Assembly (NCBI GenBank): GCA_025360705.1
Contig: JANYBQ010000020.1
Location: 1-34,214 of the forward strand
Origin: Betaproteobacteria bacterium
GTDB taxonomy: Bacteria; Pseudomonadota; Gammaproteobacteria; Burkholderiales; Burkholderiaceae_C
Direction: 5' to 3'
Length of the DNA: 34,214 nucleotides
Part shown: positions 26,153-34,214 of the stretch, one piece after another
How the letters are laid out: each line of letters begins with the position of its first letter
Numbering within the stretch: position 1 is the first letter of the stretch
The notes under the pieces: generated by a model
The model's database searches: none
The model's input: only the letters and a program-made list of their open reading frames with translations
Told to the model about the DNA's origin: nothing
Position numbers and translations under genes: made by a program

Positions 26153-27126
26153 GCGGCCCGCACGGCTCGCATCACGTAGCCGATACGCGGGAAATGAACA
26201 TGTACGGTTCCGGCGCGTTGATCCACCCGGCGCAGCGTGTAGTGCATACGCGTGGCGGCGATCAATTCGCCTGTCGAAGGTTCTGGACCAAAGCTGTCGC
26301 TGATGATGGTCACCTGGCTGCCCAGAGGTATGCCATGGTCGTCTTGGAACACCGCGTCGTGTAACGCCGCCGGGGTGGCGTTGGCCGCGACGGTGATGGC
26401 TTCACTGGCTTGCAGGTCGCTCCCCTGCGTGCTGGCAATAGCGGCGATACGGTCCATCCAGGCCAGCACCACCGGTGTTGCATCCAGAATGCCGGCCATG
26501 ACGCTGGTGCGATTGCGCGTAAACCACAATGGGTGATAGGCCGCGAAATCCGCCACGCAGGCCTCCTGCCCCAGCAGATACGGGTGCTCTTCCAGCATAT
26601 TGGCCAGCCGTCGCAGGTAGGACTTGTAAGCCGCTGCCGCATCGGCGGGGCCCAGGCGAGGCACGGCAACACGCATTTTGGCGCGGTCTTCGGCGAACGA
26701 TTTTCCAGTTTCGGGCGATGAACCGGCAAACAGTTGGGCAACCCCGGCGGCGCTGAAGTTGTAGCCCATCGAGGCCCAGAAAAGGGTGTTGTCGGACCAT
26801 TGCGCGATCAGCCGCGCGGCGCCCTTGTTGCGCGCCGGATACAAGGGCGGCGCCGGCTGGATTTGTTCCAGCACATCACAGATCAAAGCGGTGTCGCAAT
26901 AAATGTCCGCGCCGATCTGCAGGATCGGTGTCTTGCGGTAACCGCCGGTCAGAGCCACCACTTCGGGCTTTGGCATCACCGTCGGGATCACAACCGACTT
27001 CCACGGCAGCTTTTTGTACCCGAGGACCCGGCGAATTTTTTCGGCGAACGGAGAAGTCGGGTAGTGGTGAAGAATCAGATCGCGCATCGCGCCTCGGTCG
27101 ACAGGAAAAGAAGAATGGTGGTTCAT
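26149..27126 (-). CDS. glutathione S-transferase family protein with C-terminal extension
   Basis: 'LILHHYPTSPFAEKIRRVLGYKKLPWKSVVIPTVMPKPEVVALTGGYRKTPILQIGADIYCDTALICDVLE'. Start 27126 or the internal Met at 27087. Confidence 0.88.
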   Translation of the reverse strand: MNHHSSFPVDRGAMRDLILHHYPTSPFAEKIRRVLGYKKLPWKSVVIPTVMPKPEVVALTGGYRKTPILQIGADIYCDTALICDVLEQIQPAPPLYPARNKGAARLIAQWSDNTLFWASMGYNFSAAGVAQLFAGSSPETGKSFAEDRAKMRVAVPRLGPADAAAAYKSYLRRLANMLEEHPYLLGQEACVADFAAYHPLWFTRNRTSVMAGILDATPVVLAWMDRIAAIASTQGSDLQASEAITVAANATPAALHDAVFQDDHGIPLGSQVTIISDSFGPEPSTGELIAATRMHYTLRRVDQRAGTVHVHFPRIGYVMRAVRAA

Positions 27127-27130
27127 GGTT

Positions 27131-28777
27131 TTAATACGGTCGTGCCCGCTCCAGAATAGCGTCGAAGTCAATCCCGCTGCCCAATGTGCCAAACGCCTGC
27201 CCCCAGTTACCCGCCAGACGCGAGTCGCAGAAGGCGCCGAAGACCGCGTCCGGAGCACTCTGGTACAGCAGCGCGGCCTGTATCGTCAGCGCCAGATCCT
27301 GGGCCAGCCGCCGGGCCTCCAGTTCAGAAGTCATCTCCTCGACCCGATCGGGCAAGGATCGCGCCATCCGGTCCAGCGCCGGATGTGCGCCCCTGGCAGG
27401 AGCCAGTTCCTGCATCAGCGCCGCAACGGTGTCGGCCTTGCGCAGCGCACGCAACAGGTCGATGGCCATGATGTTGCCCGCGCCTTCCCAGATCGAGTGA
27501 AGCGGCATTTCGCGGTAGATGCGCGCCATGATGCCTTCGCCGCCCTCCTCCACATAACCATTACCGCCCAGGCATTCCATCGCTTCCTGCGAAAAATGGC
27601 TGCCGCGTTTGCAAATCCAGAATTTGGCGATTGGCGTCAGCAGGCGCGCCACGGCGCGTTCATGCGGATCGTCAGGCGTGTCGAACGCCCGCGCAAGCCG
27701 AAGCGCCAGCGCACACGCGGCCTCGCTCTCAAGCGCGAGATCGGCCAGCACATTGCGCATCAGCGGCTGCTCGATCAGCGGTTTGCCGAACGCCTTGCGC
27801 TGCGTCGTGTGATGCAAGGCGATGCTAAGGGCCTGGCGCATCAGTCCACTCGTGCCCAAGGCACAGTCCAGCCGGGTCATGCTGCCCATCTCCAGGATCT
27901 GGGCGATGCCGCGCCCCTCGGCACCTACAAGCCATGCAGTGGCATCGACAAACTCAACCTCGGAGCTCGCGTTCGCCTTGTTGCCCAGCTTGTCCTTGAG
28001 GCGCTGGATACGAATGTCGTTCTGGGTACCGTCCGGCAGGACTCGCGGCAAGAACAGGCAGGACAGACCGCTTGTGGTCTGGGCCAGGATCAGGAATGCG
28101 TCGCACATGGGCGCCGAGAAAAACCATTTATGCCCGGTGACGCGGTAACGGTCGCCCCAGCGGTCGTCGCCGTCTGCCATCGCCTGGGTGGTGTTGGCCC
28201 GTACATCCGAACCACCCTGTTTTTCGGTCATGCCCATGCCCATCGTCACGCCGGGCTTGTTGCTCCATAAAGTGGGCGTGGGGTCGTAGGCGCGGCTGGC
28301 AAGTTTGGGTCCCCAGTCCGCATAAACGCCAGCATTGCCGCGCAACGCCGGCGTGACCGCGTAGGTCATGGAAATGGGACACAGGGTGGACGGCTCCAGT
28401 TCGGTGAACAGCATGAAGCCCGCAGCCCGCTGAACGTGCGCCCAGGCCCCTGGCTCCGCGGTCCACGGCGTACCGTGCAGGCCGGCCCCGACCGCCAGAT
28501 CCATCAGCGCGTGGTAACTTGGGTGAAACTCCACCTGGTCGATGCGCTGGCCGACCCGGTCGTGGCTGTGCAACACGGGAGTATGGATGTTGGCGAGCCG
28601 CGCGTGCCCCTGCATCTCGCGGCTGCCGAGCACGGCACCGAGCGCGGCCAACGGGGCCGTGTCCAGCCCGGGTGTGTTGAATTTGAGCGCCGCGTGCAGC
28701 CCCTGGTTGCCGGCAAACAAGTTGTAGTCGGCCAGCGCCAGCGGCTGGTTGAAGACTTCGTAGGTGGTGTGGTGCAT
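27131..28777 (-). CDS. aidB: AidB-like acyl-CoA dehydrogenase family protein
   Basis: 'TYEVFNQPLALADYNLFAGNQGLHAAL', 'GMGMTEKQGGSDVRANTTQA', 'RVTGHKWFFSAPMCDAFLILAQT', 'IWEGAGNIMAIDLLRALRK'; 548 aa, typical AidB length. Confidence 0.92.
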   Translation of the reverse strand: MHHTTYEVFNQPLALADYNLFAGNQGLHAALKFNTPGLDTAPLAALGAVLGSREMQGHARLANIHTPVLHSHDRVGQRIDQVEFHPSYHALMDLAVGAGLHGTPWTAEPGAWAHVQRAAGFMLFTELEPSTLCPISMTYAVTPALRGNAGVYADWGPKLASRAYDPTPTLWSNKPGVTMGMGMTEKQGGSDVRANTTQAMADGDDRWGDRYRVTGHKWFFSAPMCDAFLILAQTTSGLSCLFLPRVLPDGTQNDIRIQRLKDKLGNKANASSEVEFVDATAWLVGAEGRGIAQILEMGSMTRLDCALGTSGLMRQALSIALHHTTQRKAFGKPLIEQPLMRNVLADLALESEAACALALRLARAFDTPDDPHERAVARLLTPIAKFWICKRGSHFSQEAMECLGGNGYVEEGGEGIMARIYREMPLHSIWEGAGNIMAIDLLRALRKADTVAALMQELAPARGAHPALDRMARSLPDRVEEMTSELEARRLAQDLALTIQAALLYQSAPDAVFGAFCDSRLAGNWGQAFGTLGSGIDFDAILERARPY

Positions 28778-28802
28778 GGTTTCAGACCGTTAACAGCCGT
28801 GT

Positions 28803-29819
28803 TCAAACCAGCTTGACCAGCTGCTTGCCGAAATTATGCCCCTTGAGCAAACCCAGGAACGCCCGTGGCGCCGTGGCGATACCTTGTGCGATGCTTTCGC
28901 GCGGGCGCAGTTTGCCGCTTATCGCCAGAGTGCTCAATTCCTTCAGTGCGCCAGGCCAGAGTTCGGTGTATTCACTCACCGTAAAGCCCTGCAATTTAAG
29001 CCGGCTCGTCAGTATCAGTTGTGGATTGGCCATGGGTATCGGCGTGCCGTCGTAACCGGCCACCAGGCCGCAAACCGCGATGCGTCCGTGCATATTCATC
29101 AGCGGCAATACAGCGTTCTGCACCATGCCGCCAACGTTCTCGAAGTAGCTGTCGATACCTTGCGAACAAGCTTGTGCCAGCGCGCGGGACAGGGATGCGG
29201 CATCCTGGTGCGGCTTGTAGTCGATACACGCGTCGAACCCCAGCTCTTGCATGGCGTAGCGGCATTTATCCGGACCGCCGGCGATGCCCACGACCCGGCA
29301 GCCACGCGCCCGGGCCAGGGCCGCCACGGCACTGCCCACCGCGCCGCTGGCCGCACTCACCACCACTGTTTCGCCAGTTCTGATTTCGCAAATCTTCACC
29401 AGCCCGAGCCACGCCGTGATGCCGGGCATGCCGACCGCACCCAGGTATTGGCTCAACCCAATGGCGCTGGTGTCTACCTTGCGCAGCCCGTGTTGCGCAT
29501 TGGAATCCATGACGCAGTATTCCTGCCAGCCGCCCCGCCCCACCACCGTGTCCCCGACCTGGTAATACGCACTGCGCGACTCGACCACCTCGCCTGCCGT
29601 GGCGCCTACCATGACCTGGCCAAGCGCTTGCGGAAGCGCGTAACTTTTAGCGTCGTTCATGCGACCGCGCATGTAGGGGTCCAGGCTCAGGTAATGGTTG
29701 CGCACCAATACCTGTCCTTCGCCTAAAACCGGCGTTTCGACCATCACCAGCTTGAAATTGCTTTCGCTTGCCGGACCGGACGGGCGATTGTCCAGAAGAA
29801 TCTGGCGATTGGCGGGCAT
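28803..29819 (-). CDS. NADP-dependent MDR oxidoreductase (prostaglandin/alkenal reductase-like)
   Basis: Start 29819 ('MPANRQILLDNRPSGPASESNFKLV'); 'NHYLSLDPYMRGRMND', 'VVVSAASGAVGSAVAALARARGCRVVGIAGGPDKC', 'YFENVGG'. Confidence 0.92.
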   Translation of the reverse strand: MPANRQILLDNRPSGPASESNFKLVMVETPVLGEGQVLVRNHYLSLDPYMRGRMNDAKSYALPQALGQVMVGATAGEVVESRSAYYQVGDTVVGRGGWQEYCVMDSNAQHGLRKVDTSAIGLSQYLGAVGMPGITAWLGLVKICEIRTGETVVVSAASGAVGSAVAALARARGCRVVGIAGGPDKCRYAMQELGFDACIDYKPHQDAASLSRALAQACSQGIDSYFENVGGMVQNAVLPLMNMHGRIAVCGLVAGYDGTPIPMANPQLILTSRLKLQGFTVSEYTELWPGALKELSTLAISGKLRPRESIAQGIATAPRAFLGLLKGHNFGKQLVKLV

Positions 29820-29836
29820 ACGATCTTTCCGTGGCT

Positions 29837-30265
29837 TCAGTCGGTGGCAATGACACCGGCGGCGGCACCGTTGCCAGGCTTCGCGTCGGCGCGCCGAACA
29901 TATTTGAAAGTACCGGTGCCATGTGCGCAAAGCCGGCCCTGTGCGTCGGTGATTTTTGCTTCTACAAAAGCCAATGTTTTGGTGCGCTGCATCAGGTGGC
30001 CCCGGGCCGTCAGTGGGCCTTTCGCCGGCAGCATGAAACTGGTTTTCATTTCTATAGTCACCACACCCATGTCTTTTTGCACACTGCGCGCGGCGGCCGC
30101 CATCGCAACATCCATCAGGGTCATCGACGCGCCGCCATGCGTGACGCCAAATGAATTGAGATGTTCGTCCCGCGCCTGGTAGATGATTTCAGACTCGCCG
30201 GCATCGAACAGCGCCAGCTCAAAGCCGAGATGGGTAACAAAAGGAACCTCGACGCCGAATTTCAT
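29837..30265 (-). CDS. PaaI/hotdog family thioesterase
   Basis: Start 30265; 'HLNSFGVTHGGASMTLMDVAMAAAARSV' (HGG motif), 'TIEMKTSFMLPAKGPLTARGHLMQRTKTLAFVEAKITDAQGRLCAHGTGTF'. Confidence 0.9.
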   Translation of the reverse strand: MKFGVEVPFVTHLGFELALFDAGESEIIYQARDEHLNSFGVTHGGASMTLMDVAMAAAARSVQKDMGVVTIEMKTSFMLPAKGPLTARGHLMQRTKTLAFVEAKITDAQGRLCAHGTGTFKYVRRADAKPGNGAAAGVIATD

Positions 30266-30278
30266 GGGGCGCTTGCGT

Positions 30279-31070
30279 TCAGCCGCCGGTGACGATCGAC
30301 ACGCCACCGTCCACAGCCATGTATTGGCCGGTGATGTGCTTGCCGGCGTCCGACGCATATAACAGGGTGATGCCCTTGAGATCTTCGTCGTCGCCCAGGC
30401 GCAGCAAAGGGGCGTGCGAGGCCATCGCTTTCTCACCGATCGATTTGATGGTGCTGGCTGTCAATCGGCTCGGGAAGAAGCCCGGACAAATCGCGTTCAC
30501 CGTGATGTTGTACTTGCCCCACTCCGCGCCCAGCGCACGCGAGAAATTGATCACCGCGCCCTTGGATGTGTTGTAGGCAATCATCTGCAACTCGGGCGGA
30601 TTGCCGCCCAGGCCCGCGATCGACGCGATATTTATGATGCGTCCGCTGCGTTGTTCGATCATGCAGCGTTTGGCGATGTGCTGGCACATGATGAAGTAAC
30701 CGCGAATATTGAGGTTCATCACCTTGTCCCATGCCGCTACCGGGTGGTCTTCGGCTGGCGCGCCCCAAGAAGCGCCGGCATTGTTGACAAGGATATCGAC
30801 CCGGCCCAAACGTTCGAGTGTTTCATCGGCCAGCCGACGTATGTCGGCCTCAACCGCGCAGTCGGCAGCGATCCAGCGTGCGTCTATGCCCGCCGCCTGC
30901 AGTTCGGCCACCGCATCTTCCAGGTCGGCCGCCTTGCGCGAGCTCAGCATCACGCGGGCACCGGCTTCGCCCAACGCATGGGCCATTTGCAGCCCCAGGC
31001 CGCGTGAGCCGCCAGTTACCAGGGCGGTCTTGCCCGTCAAGTCGAAAAGTTGTTGTACCGTACGTGCCAT
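30279..31070 (-). CDS. SDR family oxidoreductase
   Basis: 'ALVTGGSRGLGLQMAHALGEAGARVMLSSR', 'VNNAGASWG', 'YNTSKGAVINFSRALGAEWGKYNITVNAICPGFF'. Confidence 0.94.
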   Translation of the reverse strand: MARTVQQLFDLTGKTALVTGGSRGLGLQMAHALGEAGARVMLSSRKAADLEDAVAELQAAGIDARWIAADCAVEADIRRLADETLERLGRVDILVNNAGASWGAPAEDHPVAAWDKVMNLNIRGYFIMCQHIAKRCMIEQRSGRIINIASIAGLGGNPPELQMIAYNTSKGAVINFSRALGAEWGKYNITVNAICPGFFPSRLTASTIKSIGEKAMASHAPLLRLGDDEDLKGITLLYASDAGKHITGQYMAVDGGVSIVTGG

Positions 31071-31088
31071 AGTGCAACTCCAAACGTC

Positions 31089-31316
31089 TCAGGGCTCTTC
31101 GCGCAGTCGCGATCGAACGTAGACAAGGCCTGCTCCGATCAGCGCCACAAAGCCTCCCACCAGCATCATTTCAACACCCGCGCCGTCCTGCTCGCGCGCC
31201 ATGAACCCGCCAAGCACCAGCGTCAACAGGCCGCCGTAGATCAACACCCAGATCAGTGCTTCTAGCCGCATCAACCCGACGTGGGCGGTACCGTTGTATT
31301 TCTTGAAGAATGACAT
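31089..31316 (-). CDS. small conserved-looking membrane protein, two predicted TM helices, unknown function
   Basis: 75 aa; 'LEALIWVLIYGGLLTLVLGGFM' and 'MMLVGGFVALIGAGLVYV'. The ATG overlaps the upstream ACAD stop (TGATG), supporting translation. Confidence 0.75.
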   Translation of the reverse strand: MSFFKKYNGTAHVGLMRLEALIWVLIYGGLLTLVLGGFMAREQDGAGVEMMLVGGFVALIGAGLVYVRSRLREEP

Positions 31317-33148
31317 CAGAAGGCCCCTTCCGGCAAGTTGGCGCAGGTCATGTCGCGGCTTTCAACCGCACGCAGCCAGGCGCCCGTTTTCGGCAATTCG
31401 TAGTGGTAAAAATAACGCGTTGCCGCAAGTGTGCCAGTGGTCGCCAGCTGGCTCGTGTGAGGATCGAACTTTAGCGCCGCCAGTGCTACATCGAGCCAGA
31501 TCCATGCCAGCACACCATGGCCAAAGGCCTGCATATAAGGCACCGCATTGGCCAGTGCCTCGGTCGGATTGCCGGTAACCCATGCGGCTTGGGCCGCTGC
31601 GGCGATATGCTCCCAGGCGGCCGCCAGGTCGCGTGCATAAGGCGCCAGATTGGCTAGCAATCCTGCGTGGTCACCGGTCGCCTTGATACGCGCCAACAGC
31701 AGCGCCAGCGCCCGGCCGTTTTCCATCACGACCTTGCGGCCTAGCAGGTCCGTGGCCTGAATGCCGTGCGTGCCCTCATGAATCATGTTGAGCCGGTTGT
31801 CGCGCCAATACTGCTCCACCGGGAAGTCGCGCGTATAACCGTAACCGCCGTGAATCTGGATCGCCAGCGAGTTGGCCTCCAGGCACCATTCGCTGGGCCA
31901 GCTCTTGGCGATCGGGGTTAACACCTCCAGCAGTAAACGCGCTTCGTCCGCCGCCTGTGCTTGACCGGTGTGGTGTTCATCGACCAGGCGCGCGCAATAC
32001 AACTCCAGCGCCAGGGCGCCTTCGCAATAGGACTTCTGCGCCAACAACATACGTTTTATGTCCGCGTGTTCGATGATTCGCACCTGGGCCCTGGACGGGT
32101 CCTTGCCGCCGATCCCAGGGGGCCTGCCCTGCGGACGGTGGCGCGCGTAGTCGAGCGACGCGTGATAACCCGCCATGCCCAGCATGGTGGCTGCCGTGCC
32201 GACACCGATACGTGCCTCGTTCATCATGTGGAACATGCAACGCAGCCCCTCATGCGGCCGCCCCACCAGATAACCCACGGCACCGGCGCGGCCTCCCACC
32301 CGGTACTTGCCTTCGCCAAAATTGAGTAGCGTATTGGTGGTGCCGCGCCATCCCAACTTATGGTTGAGTCCGGCCAGCGCAACGTCGTTGCGTTCACCGG
32401 TCAGCTGGCCTTTGATGTCCACGAGTTTCTTGGGCACGATAAAAAGCGAGATGCCCCGGGTGCCGGGGATCAGCTGGCCGTCCGGCCCCGGAATTTTTGC
32501 CAGCACCAGATGGATGATGTTCTCGGTCAACTCGTGTTCGCCCGAAGAAATCCACATCTTGTTGCCGGTCAGACGGTAACGCGGTCCCAGCGGATCGTCC
32601 GGGAAACCATCACCATCGGCGACAGCACGGGTCGTGATGTCGGACAAGCTGGAGCCGGCTTGCGGCTCGCTCAGGCACATGGTGCCGGCCCAGCGGCCCG
32701 AGAACTCGTTGACCGCGAACACTGCTTTTTGCGCCGGTGTTCCGTGCACCAGCAAAAGGTTCGCATTGCCGACCGTGAGGAGATTGCTGCCGATGCTGAC
32801 CGACGCCAAAGCAAAGAAGGCATTGGCGCTGGCGTTGACGGTGTACGGCAGCTGCATGCCGCCGAGTTCATAGTCCTGTGCGGCGCCAAGCATGCCGGAC
32901 TCCACATACGCCCGGTGGGCGTCGTGCGTGGCTTGCGGAAGAATTACCCGCTCGCCATCGAAGCGCGGCTCCTGCGTATCCACAAGACGGTTGAACGGCG
33001 CATATTTTTCACGCGCTATCCGTTCGCAGGTGTCCAGCACCGCGTCGAAAGTTTCGCGCGAATGGTCGGCAAAACGCGGGCGCTGGTTCAGCGACTCGAT
33101 ATCCAGCCACTGGTAAAGCAGGAAGTTGAGAGTGGACCGCAGGCTCAT
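31316..33148 (-). CDS. acyl-CoA dehydrogenase with extended C-terminal domain
   Basis: 'MCLSEPQAGSSLSDITTRAV', 'YRLTGNKMWISSGEHELTENIIHLVLAKI', 'QIHGGYGYTRDFPVEQYWRDNRLNMIHEGTHGIQATDLLGRKV'. Start 33148 (MSLRSTL) or 33157. Confidence 0.93.
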   Translation of the reverse strand: MSLRSTLNFLLYQWLDIESLNQRPRFADHSRETFDAVLDTCERIAREKYAPFNRLVDTQEPRFDGERVILPQATHDAHRAYVESGMLGAAQDYELGGMQLPYTVNASANAFFALASVSIGSNLLTVGNANLLLVHGTPAQKAVFAVNEFSGRWAGTMCLSEPQAGSSLSDITTRAVADGDGFPDDPLGPRYRLTGNKMWISSGEHELTENIIHLVLAKIPGPDGQLIPGTRGISLFIVPKKLVDIKGQLTGERNDVALAGLNHKLGWRGTTNTLLNFGEGKYRVGGRAGAVGYLVGRPHEGLRCMFHMMNEARIGVGTAATMLGMAGYHASLDYARHRPQGRPPGIGGKDPSRAQVRIIEHADIKRMLLAQKSYCEGALALELYCARLVDEHHTGQAQAADEARLLLEVLTPIAKSWPSEWCLEANSLAIQIHGGYGYTRDFPVEQYWRDNRLNMIHEGTHGIQATDLLGRKVVMENGRALALLLARIKATGDHAGLLANLAPYARDLAAAWEHIAAAAQAAWVTGNPTEALANAVPYMQAFGHGVLAWIWLDVALAALKFDPHTSQLATTGTLAATRYFYHYELPKTGAWLRAVESRDMTCANLPEGAF

Positions 33149-33177
33149 GGCTGCCAAAGCGTATCTACAACGCGCGA

Positions 33178-34214
33178 CTACAAAACTTCAAACACGCCCG
33201 CCGCACCCATGCCGCCGCCAATACACATGGTGACGACGACGCGCTTGGCGCCGCGGCGCTTGCCTTCGATCAGCGCATGACCCGTCAGGCGCTGGCCGCT
33301 GACGCCATAAGGGTGTCCCACTGCAATCGCACCGCCGTTGACGTTGAGCCGGTCCGCCGGAATAGCCAACTTGTCGCGGCAATACAGCACCTGCACCGCG
33401 AATGCCTCGTTGAGTTCCCACAGGTCGATGTCGGCGACCGTGAGTCCGAGCCGCGCGAGCACCTTGGGCACGGCGAACACCGGACCGATGCCCATCTCGT
33501 CGGGTTCGCAACCGGCCACGGCAAAGCCCAGAAAACGTCCAATCGGTTTTAGGCCCTTCTTCTGCGCCACCGACTCGTGCATGACGACTACCGCGCCAGC
33601 CCCATCCGAGAACTGACTGGTATTGCCGGCCGACATCAGGCCCCCGGGCAGGGCCGGTCGTATGCCACTGATGCCCTCCTTGGTGGTGCCTTCGCGTATG
33701 CCTTCGTCCTGACTGACGGTGACCTGTCTGGTGGTCAGCCCCATGACCTTGTCGGCCACGCCCGCCGTGACGGTGATGGGCGCGATTTCCGCATCGAACA
33801 GACCTGCGGCGCGCGCCGCAGTGGCCTTTTGCTGGCTCGCCGCGCCGTATTCGTCCATGGCGTCGCGGCCGATGTTGTAGCGCTTGGCCACGTTCTCGGC
33901 GGTTTGCAGCATGCCCCAGTAAATCTCCGGCTTGTTTTTGCCGAGCCATGGGTCGACCAGCATGTGTTTGTTCATTTCCTGTTGAACGCAGGAAATACTT
34001 TCCACGCCGCCAGCCACATAAATATCGCCTTCTCCGGCAATGATGCGCTGCGCCGCCATTGCAATAGTCTGCAAGCCTGACGAACAAAAACGATTCACCG
34101 TCATGCCGGAGACCGTCACCGGACAGCCGGCCCGTAGCGCGATCTGGCGCGCGATGTTGGCGCCCGTCGCGCCCTCAGGGTTGGCGCAACCCATGAGCAC
34201 GTCTTCCACTTCGG
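33178..34214 (-). CDS. acetyl-CoA C-acyltransferase (thiolase), N-terminus cut off by the window edge
   Basis: '[19 protein letters not shown]' (nucleophilic Cys), 'ELNEAFAVQ', '[54 protein letters not shown]'. Confidence 0.94.
   Translation of the reverse strand, partial: EVEDVLMGCANPEGATGANIARQIALRAGCPVTVSGMTVNRFCSSGLQTIAMAAQRIIAGEGDIYVAGGVESISCVQQEMNKHMLVDPWLGKNKPEIYWGMLQTAENVAKRYNIGRDAMDEYGAASQQKATAARAAGLFDAEIAPITVTAGVADKVMGLTTRQVTVSQDEGIREGTTKEGISGIRPALPGGLMSAGNTSQFSDGAGAVVVMHESVAQKKGLKPIGRFLGFAVAGCEPDEMGIGPVFAVPKVLARLGLTVADIDLWELNEAFAVQVLYCRDKLAIPADRLNVNGGAIAVGHPYGVSGQRLTGHALIEGKRRGAKRVVVTMCIGGGMGAAGVFEVL

Noticed and set aside
27125-28270. 381-aa plus-strand ORF antisense to aidB
   Set aside because: Arg/Gln/His-rich shadow translation; the opposite strand is clear AidB.
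33178-34214. Thiolase missing its N-terminus as a pseudogene
   Set aside because: The truncation coincides with the window edge; the active-site motifs present are intact.
1-34214. CRISPR arrays, tRNAs, rRNAs, transposons, prophage or anti-phage defence systems
   Set aside because: No regularly spaced repeats, cloverleaf-like tRNA sequences, transposase/integrase motifs or defence-associated domains were found by reading the window and the ORF list.

Overview
This is a GC-rich, gene-dense chromosomal window that looks betaproteobacterial (Burkholderiales-like by gene order; inference only). I see no rRNA, tRNA, CRISPR array, transposase or phage genes. Main blocks: (1) a VOC protein, then a translationally coupled korC-korA-korB set (FAD/Fe-S GltD-like oxidoreductase plus 2-oxoacid:acceptor oxidoreductase alpha and beta) and a CBS-domain protein; (2) a phaZ-rnfB pair on the minus strand (intracellular PHB depolymerase followed 4 bp later by an orphan RnfB-type ferredoxin); (3) a class III cyclase-FHA fusion; (4) a minus-strand mltG-tmk-holB-pilZ-tatD-ankyrin operon, divergent from ygfZ; (5) a FadM-type thioesterase/GNAT fusion divergent from an Fe-ADH; (6) trhO, an HDOD protein, a DUF1223 protein and a TauD-like dioxygenase; (7) an autoinducer-synthase-fold (FeeM/LuxI-like) acyltransferase directly upstream of a 7TM sensor GGDEF-EAL protein; (8) a roughly 9.5 kb, ten-gene minus-strand acyl-CoA/lipid-catabolism operon (thiolase, acyl-CoA dehydrogenase, small membrane protein, SDR, PaaI thioesterase, MDR reductase, AidB, GST, GNAT, SDR). 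The most unusual non-coding signal is a perfect 22-bp inverted repeat with a 9-nt loop at 18655-18707. It lies between two divergent genes and is built from four TCGATG/CATCGA half-sites. The best candidate for an undescribed system is the acyl-signal-synthase-like gene paired with the 7TM GGDEF-EAL receptor (20828-24729).
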